Assembly: GCA_905147135.1 (NCBI GenBank)
Contig: LR990058.1
Coordinates: forward strand, 13,367,349-13,431,348
DNA from: Blastobasis lacticolella
Lineage: Eukaryota; Arthropoda; Insecta; Lepidoptera; Blastobasidae
DNA: 64,000 nt
Direction of reading: 5' to 3'
Shown here: positions 34,960-46,900 of the stretch, piece by piece
How the letters are laid out: every line of letters starts with the position of its first letter
Numbering within the stretch: the first letter of the stretch is position 1
The notes under the pieces: generated by a model
The model's database searches: none
Seen by the model: the letters and a program-made list of their open reading frames with translations, nothing else
Told to the model about the DNA's origin: nothing
Made by a program: the position numbers and the translations under genes

Positions 34960-35310
34960 ATGAACCACTTTGAGCCTGGCTGGCCTGAGGTATGTTGCTC
35001 TTGAGGTTAGCGCTGCTGGCAATCGATCTCTTCAGACTCTGAGGGATCTGTTGCACGAGTAGGATAGTATTAATAATTTCCTCCCGAAACTGTTCGGCCA
35101 GTCTCAGGTTTCCCCAGCATCGACCTTGGTCGACCTCGCTCCGCCAACTACCGAGTGATGAGCTCGTTGCGGCGCTGAAGTTCAATCAGTCTCAAAGTGC
35201 GAAACGGCCACCCATCCAGTTACCGTAAATAGCGTGCGTTGTTTTACTTTTGTTATCGGTCTTGCAAGCACGTTGCCAATAGACTGGGGCCGCTCTCTAG
35301 TAGTTTAATC
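34960..35310 (-). repeat. repeat-derived segment at the start of the Rme-8 3' UTR
   Basis: The minus strand has a 75-codon open frame and the region 35185-35300 is shared with 13540-13650. It begins ~45 bp after the stop codon, so it is probably transcribed as 3' UTR. Confidence 0.55.
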
Positions 35311-35333
35311 TGAGTATTTTTAAAACAACAGTG

Positions 35334-35339
35334 AATAAA
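35334..35339 (+). terminator. first canonical AATAAA after the Rme-8 stop
   Basis: AATAAA 417 bp after the stop codon, the first canonical poly(A) signal seen. It lies at the edge of a repeat-like stretch, and later signals exist, so true use is uncertain. Confidence 0.3.
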
Positions 35340-38300
35340 CACTGGAACGCATGATGGTATTCCATCGTCCGCAACGTGACCAACATATTATAACAAAATA
35401 AGAATGGTACATGAAACGTGTTCAAGTCACTCGAGGTACTTTTGTTTCTAATGGTATTTTGAGGGTTATAAGACACATTTAGGTGACATTAAATATCAGA
35501 TATAATCTTTATGTTTAGCAGTATATAAGGTCTACGCAAGCTACGAATAGGATCGAGTTCGTTATTGACTTCATTACTCCAGCTGCCACTGTGCTGCTTT
35601 CACCTGAAGTAAGCAATGACTGATTTGACAATGACTCTCCTATTGCCACAAAAGCTAAGATCCAACCTAAGACAACTTAACAAGCCCGTGTGTGAAACCC
35701 CGTTCACCTCGCTGAGGAACCATTTCCGGTTTTGGGTTATTGTTCTTGTACAATATGTTTAACAATGCAATAGATTATGGATGTGTCGAGAACTCCCTTA
35801 GGCATATCATTGTTTTTGTGCAATATTAACGTATGTCCTGTAGAAAACGCGTGGACATGAAAAACCATTTTGCAGTAACTATGCGATAAAGAGTGATGGC
35901 AAGGACAAACCATTGTAACTCAATTATTTACATCGAAGTTGTTTGTGAATATTATAAGGTTATTGTAGTAATGGAATATGGTATGGAGGCAACGCTTTGG
36001 GGTAGCTATCGGCCTCATGTGGTTCATAGTCCATGTTTTAATAGTACACTATCAGAGCTATGCAATGGACTACTGTGGTTATATGCCACGTTTAGTTAGT
36101 ACACAATCAATTATAATGTAATATATGCGGTTTACATGTAGGCCTATGACCATACTTACAAAATGGAACTACTTCTTATCGGAAAATGAATTCAACCTAT
36201 GTTTAAAGGTTTCTAAACGTTCAAAGTTTTTACTGGTGGCTGGAACACTGGCAACCAATGCCAGACATTTTCCTTTTGCTGTAGTGTTGCAGCCATATAT
36301 TAAATAAAATAAATAAATATTCGTGGACAAATTCACACAGAGCCATCTCGCCCCAAACTAAGCAAAGCTATGGGTGCTAGATAACTGAAAGACTACATAA
36401 ATACTTTTTTTTTTAAAATACATACTTATTATACATAGAACACCCAGACCCGTAACAGAAATTTAAATTCATCATTTCAATTTCTGCCCGGCCGGGAATC
36501 GAACCCGGGACCTCTTGCGTGGCAGAACGGCATGTTGACCATTGAACCACTCAGGTTGTAGTTTAGAAGCCTTTAAATCAATATTTCTAGCAATAAATTG
36601 GCTGTATGATTCGTGAACAGTGTAAACCGCCTTCCGAAAACGATTTGCCTCTGCACTGCAATTGCTAAATACTAAAGTTTACGAAGTATATATTTTTTGT
36701 CTATTAGAATTGAGGTAAATCGGAACTGTACTTATGTAGATGCAAGTATCATATTTCACTTGACATCGATGTTATTGCCATTTTAATTTTAATAAGAAAT
36801 TATCATTTCTATGAAGCATTCGAGTAAATTTAAACTGGCAATTACGTCAAGTGTATTTCGTACCTCTATGTGATGGTGGGTATTATAAATATTATATTTT
36901 ATAATGACAATGAATGCAAAAGTATTAAGAGCCAAAGGTACATTGTGTGTTTAAATAGAGTTTGTGTATTCATCTTATTACTAGCAATGTAATCATGATC
37001 TCATGATCTTTCCCAGAGGGGCAATCTTTGTATGAATAACGTACGTTTCACGTAAAAACTACGCGTGGATTTTGGACATTGCCCCTTTTGACTAAACTAT
37101 ATAAGTGTATGTATTTTTTATTATAAAAACATTGCCGAACCGTGTGCAAAATTTGTAAAAAGACAAGAATTCACACGCATATTTAATATGAAACAGTCTC
37201 AGCGTCATTTATAGTAAGAACATAAATATTCCTAAAACACTATAGAGTAAGTTTTATATATCGATGTCTACGCGTGTACAATTCGCACTTTTCTATGGAT
37301 TTAGTAACCTAATGGTGGTGAACCGCAAACTGGTGTAAGAACGGAATTTTAGAAATGTATTGGTTACATGAATGTCATATTATTTGAGTCATCAGTTTTT
37401 GATGAAAATTTATTAAACAAAATGCTGTGCAATGTTTCTGAAAGAAATACTCGTTATAATATTTTCATTGTAATATTACAATAACGGAATGCTTGTATGT
37501 AATGTTTCTTCTCATTTCACAATGTGTTCATGCATGACGTAATGGTATATTTTTTCTTATTAAGTATCGTTTGTTATCACAATTAAAGCAGTTTCAAATC
37601 TAAATGTCAAAAATATGGGTAGAGGTCGCGCTAACAGGATTTGGATCCTGATATTACTTTGTCATATAGACAATTCCATTTTAGTACTATAGTATTGTTT
37701 TGAATTCTCAATTTATGTTAAGTTTATAAAATAATATCGATTAATAATTATGAAACTGATTCACCTTGCCATTCCTAATATGTTTATCGAGACTGAAAAG
37801 TATTTCAGATCATTAACATGCCTATTGGCCATAATTATGTAATTATAAATGTGATTTTACAGCTAGATTAGAGTATATCTGTAGCGGAAATTATAAGAAA
37901 AGGAATATTTCAACTATAAATATGTTTAACAAATAATTGGTTAGTCGTTGTTTTACTCATATCATAGATTGTTAAGGTGGTCGAAATTTAATATCGAATT
38001 TTGATTTAATGCAATGCAAATTATGTCTGCTCATAATTGGTGTATATTTGCGCACACTGAACACGTCCTATTATTGTTTAAAATGGAAGGAAAATGAATT
38101 GTCATTGGTTTTATAGTGTTCTGAACTTTGACTCTGGGCACACTTGTTAAAAATCTTCACACAGCTTGCCACCGTTACGACGTTGAAGATTTGTTTCATT
38201 TTGGTCGTTATGTTCAGGTATGCATAGAATAGCGTATTGACTATATTTTTAGAAAGAGATTGTAAATACAAAAACCAATTGGTAAAAGTAGATTTATTTT

Positions 38301-39370
38301 TAGATATTCGAAATCAGACATCTCAAATTAAGTATGTTATCAAAATTATAAAAATGTTGGTGATGAAAGTTCTGAACACATAATATCAATGAATGTACGA
38401 AAGCTGAAGCTGTGGTACCATGAGGTTTTGGCTTATGAACCGATGGATATGTATATTTTTATATGTAGCATTAAGTAATATCAATGTAAAATATTATGAA
38501 ATTAATATAACATGAATTTTAAACGTAGTTTTATTTTGAAAATAGTGGAAATATCGCTACTAACAAAATTACCTCTGTACATAATTCTAACTTAGTTAAC
38601 ATTTATTTACCCTGTTTAGGTCTTCGTCTTCCAAAAGTTACATACTATGAAACGTCTTACTAGTAAATTCGTCAAAATAGGCACATAGCTGACCTTATTA
38701 CGCTACTGAGATCATAGGAACCATTCTTTTAAATAAAATTACTATGATACTGACGTATTATTACATTAAAGAATTACTATCTTCATAGCCACCTAGATGT
38801 AGGTGGTTATAACTATCTTACATCTTTCGTAGCCTACATAAAAACTAATTAAAATTATTATAGCACTACAGACATTATCACATTACACACATAATTTTAT
38901 CATTAAATTTATTTGTCATGCGATGACTTTAAATTGCCCTTTACGTAAAGACAGACAGTGACCAAGGGAAAGGAAAACTTGAAACATGCAGTACACCTGG
39001 TGAGTATATTGTTTTCTCATTTAGTATCATAAATAGAGTTGGATACCATAATGTATCTCACAAATATTTTGTTTGATTAATTTAGTTAATGATAATACTA
39101 ATAAACATATTAACCATCAATACTTACAACTTTGGGGACGATACAGTCGTCTTTTGTTTTAATACATTACGACTATGATTAGGTATGACACCATGGTTTC
39201 TTAGAACTAATAACGCCAGCTTATGCTTTACGTAATCTGTTTCTGAAGTTTTTAAAACCGATTACCACAATTCGGTCCTTTTATCGGATCAAACACGTCG
39301 ACATTGGTATATCCTTTTATCGGCTGCTTTTGTCCGTCATAATGTCGTCTCAACTGGTTAAAACAGTTTT
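35340..39370. other. 3' flank of Rme-8 / intergenic space
   Basis: Very AT-rich. Only SINE copy 3 (36315-36560) is recognised. Small open frames (35893-36099, 36125-36307, 38071-38271) have no domain or coding character. It may be a long 3' UTR. Confidence 0.6.
36315..36560 (-). mobile_element. tRNA-derived SINE copy 3
   Basis: Same SINE family with an intact tRNA-like head (GGGTTCGATTCCCGG) and a (AAAT)n-like tail at 36302-36318. It lies downstream of Rme-8, in its 3' UTR or the intergenic space. Confidence 0.88.
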
Positions 39371-39654
39371 ACATGGCGAGCGAGAGACATGTTGCGTCGA
39401 GCCTACCTGTTGGGATGAGGACAGGGATAATCATCCAGCATGACGGTGATGGGACAGTCCATCTGATGGAAAGCGGCCACCGATCACGACAGCTGCAACC
39501 TAAGGGCAGTGGATGCAGTGCCGGCGTTTGAGGTGCCTGTAAGTATGCCTTTTGAAGAACCCCATGTTTAATAGTGCAGACTTCGGGAGAGAGCTTATTT
39601 AAAAAGGCTCGCGATGCGTTGCCGTACATAAAAGTTAATTGGAGGCCAGTATGT

Positions 39655-39768
39655 GGATGGTAAAGATCGCAGGTACCAGCTGGTTGCGGAAGGCAAAGGA
39701 CCGGCCCATGTGGAGATCTCTGGGGGAGGCCTACGCCCAGCACTGGGCGTCTTTCCGCTGATACGATG
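39655..39768 (+). mobile_element. 3' coding end of an RTE-like LINE
   Basis: Reads SWLRKAKDRPMWRSLGEAYA and QHWASFR then stop, the typical C-terminal tail of lepidopteran RTE-type endonuclease/reverse transcriptases. Only this end is recognisable. Confidence 0.7.
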
Positions 39769-40095
39769 ATGTGGATAGAATCTATCCCATCGTTGGAAGG
39801 TGCGGTGGCGGAAAATTGACGCAGGCACCAAACAAACAATTCCTCGGAACATTCCCGGGTCATTCACCATCGTGAATCCCCTCTCAACTGGTCGTCATAT
39901 ACATTAGTTCCGACTCTTTGCCGTGGGTGTTTCAGACTGGTTGCGGCTTAGCGAGCGAAGCCGGGGGCGAGGTGTAGTGGTTACTCTGAGTGGCGATGTA
40001 ATGGTGGCCCTGGACGGCCTTCAGTGGCCGCTCGTAGCTCTCACCGCGCGACCACATGCGGTTGCCCCTGTAATATAATGTATATTTCATATTTC

Positions 40096-40101
40096 TTTAT
40101 T
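40096..40101 (-). terminator. first canonical poly(A) signal after the receptor stop
   Basis: AATAAA on the minus strand about 640 bp past the receptor stop, with no earlier canonical signal seen. This would put cleavage near 40.07 kb, just left of an RTE-like LINE end. Actual use is not shown. Confidence 0.35.
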
Positions 40102-40743
40102 AGTATTGTTCATACATTGTCCAAAATTCAGTATCTAGGTATACATTATGTCCTAACTAACAATGCATATATATTGAGTATTTACATCAATAATAAATAG
40201 TATCACAGTCAATAGAATTAATAATAGAATTGAAATTGTCACCTTTAGATATTAATTGAGTATCAATAGTCATCTTAACATGTCACATTACAAAATTAAT
40301 GAAATGTCAAATTAAAAATTATATTATTATAACATTAAAATAAATCGATATATTTTAGTTCACTCGTCAAGGAACTCACTAATAGAATAATATGCTTTTT
40401 GAATAAGCATCGCTTTTAATTGTTTTACTGAATAAACTAACATAATCTATACATAGTATAAAGCTAAGTTGCTTCCCGGCGACTGTATCTATGTATGGAT
40501 AATTAAGATGTACGCTTAGATTTTTTAGAGTACGCAACGGATTTTAATGCGGTTTTTAACAATAGATATAAGAGGAAGGTTTATAAGTAAGAAAAAAGGG
40601 TAGGTAGGGGGAACGTTACAATCGAAACGTTCGTACGTGGTTTGTATGACAGTGACACTTTACTAAAATCGTCAATCTCAATGATATTTTATGGTTTTAA
40701 TTCTTAGGATATGGAAAACTTAACTATGACATAGGATGATTAC

Positions 40744-40930
40744 TCACTTAAACAGCATCCTAACATACCGCCTAGCCGAAGGCGCTGGCGGCGCGTCTTC
40801 ATCCAATTCCAATGAGAGGTAGTCATCAGCGCAGGCACTGTTGAGCAACGCGTCCAGAGCCGCGTGTAGTTCTGTGAAGGTCGGCCGGTCGCGGGGTCTT
40901 GCTGCCCAGCAGGAGAGCATTAGCTCGTAC
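40744..40930 (-). CDS. torso: torso-like exon t13 (kinase C-terminus and stop)
   Basis: Acceptor ccccccag. Encodes [18 protein letters not shown], kinase subdomain XI, then a short acidic tail with DDYLSLE, a possible tyrosine docking site, ending MLFK before TGA at 40746-40744. Confidence 0.93.
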
Positions 40931-43900
40931 CTGGGGGGAGATTGTCAAGTTAACTTCGATAATTCTTAAAACTTCCCCTACACTTCCATTCAAAATAAAA
41001 GTTGCTAATAACAAGTAAGTGAGATTTATTGACCAATACCCAGAAAGTCGTAACCCCGGGCCCTCGCGTGCCGCGGGAGCGCAACCGGGACATAACGCCG
41101 AGATGATGATGACCCAGAAAGGCATAATATTGTATAATAAGTATGTATTTAAAAAAAAAGTATTTAAGTAGTAAGTATATCAGTAATCTAGCACCCATAG
41201 TACTTAGTAGTATTAACACATTTGCTTAGTTTGGAGCTAGATGACGCTGTGTGCATTTGTCCACGATTATTTATTATTATTATTATTAATATTGGTAGAA
41301 TCTGATACACAAAATACCATTAAAGCATAACGATATTGTCGAGAATTCAAAATGAAGCAAACGTTATTTCATGACAACGCCTGTCCTCAAACAGCCTTAG
41401 CCACCAACCACTAACCGTACTTTTTAGACTTGCACTTTTAGACTTTGACCTTTTCACCTCTCTGAAGGCATACATACATGGACAAGAGTAACTAAATAAG
41501 CAATAAATAAATAAATATTCATTCCTTATTTTTTAATCATAGCTTCAACGCGGCAACTATCGAGGTATCGTACTTATGATTTATGAGCCACACAATTAAG
41601 CTATTCGAAACCATTATAGCCAATAGGGCTTCAGGCCGGGCCGCAGCACGATGGGTCAGATATTTGCCCTCAGGGTCCTCCAGGAGGCCTGTTGCAGTAG
41701 GAATCAACTGCTGCATTTCGCATTCTCGATCTGCAGAGAGCCTTCGACAGTGACCCACGGGAGGTACGTACTTACGCAAATAACTGCGGCCGTTATCAAA
41801 ACCATTGTAGGCCATACGGGTTGTTAGATAACTGATAAACTACGTAATTTCTTTTTTTATTATAGGTACCTATGTATAAAACATAAGTATTAAAAAATTT
41901 AATTATAAAAGTAGTTTATCAGTTATCTAATACCCATAACACAAGCTTTGCTTACTTTGGGGCTAGATGGCGCTGTATGAATTTGTCCAAGCATATTTTT
42001 TATAGTTGCAATTTGTTTACACTTTTAATCTTCAATTTTATTTCACAGTATAGGTATAAGGTATATAAGGTGTTATGCTATAGGTATAGGTTTCATTATT
42101 GTTAATATTGTATTAGTTTATTGGTTTTTATATTAAATATTGTGTATTATATCTACGGGTCCTTGTCGGCTGAAATAAATATATACTAACAGGTGCCATC
42201 TCAGAGTATAGGTATAAGGCATATATGGCGAGGTTGGAACCAGAGTGATCTAAGTGACATTTTTACCACATCAGTATGGCATGGAAGAATTTATTTTTCT
42301 GTGTCCCGCAGTGTATTAAACTCAATATTATTAAAAATGACACTTAGATCACTCTGGTTCCAACCTCCCCATATAAAGTTGGTATACATACAGATGTTTG
42401 GTGCAGTTGGGCGGCCTGAGACCTTTCATTTCAGAGTAAAGGTATAGGCATATAAAAAGGTGTAATACAAACAGATGATTGCTGCAGTTGGGCGGCCTCG
42501 GCTTCCGGTAGCCGGTGCACAAACTCCAGACGTGATACAAAAATTGACCCGTCATCCTCATAGTAATATAATAAAGGCATATAAAAAAGGTGCTATACAT
42601 ACAGGTGTTTGGTGCAGTTGGGCGGCCTGGGACCTGTCATCCTCACAGTATAGGTATAAGGCATATAAATGTGATATACATACAGGTGTTTGGTGCCGTT
42701 GGGCGGCCTGGGACCTGTCATCCTCACAGTATAGGTATAAGGCATATAAAGGTGCTATACATACAGGTGTTTGGTGCCGTTGGGCGGCCTGGGACCTGTC
42801 ATCCTCACAGTATAGGTATAAGGCATATAAAGGTGTAATACATACAGGTGTTTGGTGCCGTTGGGCGGCCTGGGACCTGTCATCCTCACAGTATAGGTAT
42901 AAGGCATATAAAGGTGTAATACATACAGGTGTTTGGTGCAGTTGGGCGGCCTGGGACCTGTCATCCTCACAGTATAGGTATAAGGCATATAAAGGTGTAA
43001 TACATACAGGTGTTTGGTGCAGTTGGGCGGCCTGGGACCTGTCATCCTCACAGTATAGGTATGAGGCATATAAAGGTGTAATACATACAGGTGTTTGGTG
43101 CAGTTGGGCGGCCTGGGAGCTGTCATCCTCACAGTATAGGTATAAGGCATATAAAGGTGTAATACATACAGGTGTTTGGTGCAGTTGGGCGGGCGCGGCA
43201 TCCGGTAGCCGGCGCGCAGCAGCCGCGGCAGGCGCGCGGCCGGCACGGCGGGGTACGGCGCGCCGCCCACCGTCGACACCTCCCACAGCACCACGCCGAA
43301 CGACCACCTGGGGTGACGGGGTGTTGGATTATTAGGTACTCATCTATACATCATATAAAACAACGCGCACCGTAGGCTCTTGAGTGCCACGCGGGGGCGC
43401 AACCAGGGCATAACGCCAAGATGAAGATGATGATGACATAATATAAAACAAAGTCGCTTCCCAACACAAAATTGGAAAGTTAGCTACCTTCACGGTTATG
43501 GCAAATTTTTCTGTTTAATATTTCTCTGTTCTTCTCGCCGTCTGTCCCTATATCTGTATGTTTGGCCTTGTGTCGCGTGTATGAGGCGGCCTTTATACTG
43601 TGTATGTGGTACTTTAGTTTATAAGGAAAATTACATTTGTGTTTTTTTTCTTCTCTGGCACACGCATGTACTTGCTAGTGAAAACATTAATTTATTATTA
43701 CAAATTATTACTAGGTTGTGTAATTAACTTTAATTCGTCCTATCCTAAACCTGCCCTGTCTAATACATCATGACCATATATGTATCTATACATATATGCT
43801 TAGATCTTTTAAGCAATTTTAATTAACGCAGTTAATTAATGCAGTTTTTAACAATAGATGATTCAAAAGGAAGGTTTATTAGCAACGTTTGTTAAACTCG

Positions 43901-46900
43901 GTATGGAGATAGTTTAGTATCTGATGATGGACATAGGCTATATTTATTCATCTCCACTAGCAAGCTCGCAAGATATAGGTAGGTACCTATACAATAGTCC
44001 ACGCGGCCGGAGATGCTGGCGGAAAGCTAGACAATAATCGAATCTCTTATATTCTTTCCTAATTTAGGCATTCATCTAAGGCCATCGCGAGCATTAACCG
44101 CGCACGCGCAATATGTAGAATGACGTGTTTCCCTAAAGTGTTTCCCCTCAAAGGCACATCATTCGTTGCCCAAGTTTGTGGCCGCTTTCCGTCAGGTAGA
44201 CCGTCTGACCATGTGTCACCCTTGCCAATAAATAAAATAAGAGTTGCAGCGGATATAAAGAGTATTTGGCATTTGGCATCGCAATGTGCAAGGTGTCAAA
44301 ATTTCACTGTGCAAAAAACACTCGCAGGCGACGGAATACAAAGGAGGTCCGAACAACCCAGCCTATATGACCAATAATGTTGAGCTATATGTTATTAGAA
44401 AGGATTATTTATTGTCTACAAGTTTTACTATAGCGACAACTCTTGAATCGCTATGGGAAAAAAGTTATGGTCAATTAAAATAAACTTCATTTTGTACTGG
44501 AAATTTCGGCCTATATGGCATAACTTTTTTCCCACAGTGATTCGAGAGTTGTTGCCATAGTAAAAGTTGTAGATAATAAAAAATCAATCACATGTCGCTC
44601 AACGTTATTGATCATTAGGCTGGGGTCCATATTTTTCTGCCGGTCCTCCTTTTCACCAGGCTTTAGAAAAACTACACATCTAAGATTACGTTGAGGTTAG
44701 CCTTTATTTATTGGGGATGATCTGTATCCCAAAACACTATGACGTCGCTATATATCCTGGCGATGTAGAAGTTACAGATTGAGAACAGATTGCGAGCCTT
44801 TTCCAGCCAAAATACGTATAACATGATATACTCACACATCACTCTGCGTAGTGTAAATCCTGTGCGTAAGCGATTCCAAAGCCATCCATTTTATGGGCAT
44901 CTTGCCGTTGCCTTTCTGTTTGTACTGATTGTCCTGGTACACGTCTCTGGAGAGGCCGAAGTCCGCTATCTTGAGGGTCTTGTCTGCGGAGACCAGCACG
45001 TTTCTGGCCGCCAGGTCCCTGTGAACCACTCGGTTCGACGCAAGGAACTCCATTCCCTTAGCGATTTGTCTGCAGAACGACAACAGGTCCAGAGATGTAA
45101 GCTCGGCGTCGCAAATGCCTTGCAAGTCATACATCTTGTTGACGACGAGTTTGGGATGCTCCTTCTGTAGTTTCTTGAACAGATCGTTTCGGTAGTCGGG
45201 GCTGTCGACGTTGTTGTTGTAGTACTTCGTGTGCCGCTTGGATACCATTATATCCCATGAAAACCTGAAACGATTAGACTTGGTTATGAATGAAGCTATT
45301 TATGAAACGGCAAGTAGATACAATTTAGCTCTTAACTCTTAAAATGATCACATCATCAGAGGACAATACCTATCTTTAACTTTTTTGTAGCTCTTTATCT
45401 ATTTTAACCTTGAAGCCTTTATTTGATAGTTACTTTGTCTAGAAGTTTTTTTATTATATAGACTAGCCAGGTATTTGGCCGCTATTTCACTTGGTTGTAA
45501 GTGACGATGCGGCCGATAATGGAGCATGCCTGTCTAGGAACAGCCTATTCACTCTGGCCTTGAAGGCGTCTAGATTATAATGATCAGGGAAGACACTTGC
45601 AGGCAACGCGTTCCATTCCTTAGCCGCACGCATTAAAAACTAGTGCGCGCCTAAAAAAGTCATCGACAAGTGACCGCGCGCATCTCACGTGAACAGTTGT
45701 GACGAGGTCAGTTCGACCGATAGGTCGGACCCAGCATAGTTTGGGTATCCGCCAGAACATCACAGTGCAAACTATCTATGAGGTCTTGTAGTGTTTTGAT
45801 AAAAAGCAGCTGTGAATACACAGAGGGGTTTTAGTGGGTAGGCTGCTTACCAGCAGGCAGGGCAGTAAGCTTGCTTGCCACTTTAGCGGTATGAAAAACC
45901 TCGCACTACACTGCTCCGGGTGAAGTGATATCGTCCGAAGATTTCCTCTTTTAAAATAAAGAAAAGGAGGGTCATGCATGGGCCTCCCCGGCGCTCCCCA
46001 CCTGAGGAACCTATACTTCTAGCTCTAGCCGACAGCGAGCTCGGTAGGGTCACGCAGGTCTCCCCCTCACCCCCCTCACCTGAGGAAGCTGAGCAGGTCC
46101 CCGCGGCCGCAGTACTCGACGAGCAGCAGCGGGCGGCGGCCGGAGCAGCAGCCGACCAGCCCGGCCACGTGCGGGTGCGCGCCCACCGACTTCATCAGCT
46201 CCGACTCGGCGAGGAACGCGCGGACTTCCTCCGGGGAGGGGAAGTCTAGGAAAATTATTTTTTTTTTAGAAAAATAAATTTAATGTTTATTTTCTCTTCA
46301 CATAGGTGGGTAGATTTTGATCTTGACAACAGAAGCAATTTAACGTGAGTACAGTAAAAAGCCTGCGTGAGACACTGGTATCTGCAATAGGTTATAAATA
46401 CCTGATTTCAGATCACCAGGCCCCTTGGAGTGTAACCTAGTGCAAAATTTATTTACTCTATGTTAAACAAAAATATAACAAATGGAAAGCAATCTTTTAG
46501 AAAAAAACTTCATATTTTTGTTTATGTCATACGATAGACAAGCAGGCAAGCGGGCCACCTGATGGAAAGTGGTCACCGCCGCTTTTGGACATCAGCGCCA
46601 ACATGGGAGTCACCAATGCGTTGCCCGCCTCGGCAGATACCTCTAAAATACCTCTATATAAGTAAAGCTCGTTTAAATGTAACATCTTACGCGATTATAA
46701 TGACCGTAATTGGGCGTCACTTGCCTTTTTTCATTGTTTCCTTTTTTGGCAGCTTGGAAGTTCCGTTTTTACATCAAATTTAGTATTATCGCTGCTTTGC
46801 TCAATATTTACTACATTATTGAAACGTTCTTTAGTGGAATAGATTACTGTTACAAAAAGATCATCAAAATTATCATATAAGGACGCCCACTGCCGATAAT

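Noticed and set aside
39369..39863. 164-codon open frame on the minus strand
   Set aside because: Antisense of an RTE-like LINE 3' end and repeat A debris; no protein family visible.
41537..41815. 92-codon open frame on the minus strand
   Set aside because: Repeat-like sequence, perhaps a decayed retroelement, but no motif could be assigned.
42475..43335. A 286-codon open frame on the + strand with 27-residue repeats
   Set aside because: It is produced by the 81-bp array and the antisense of exon t12; a 3n period keeps several frames open.
45985..46010. Short copy of the t10 donor (cctcag then gtgggg)
   Set aside because: Only about 14 bp match, too little to count with the exon-edge duplications.
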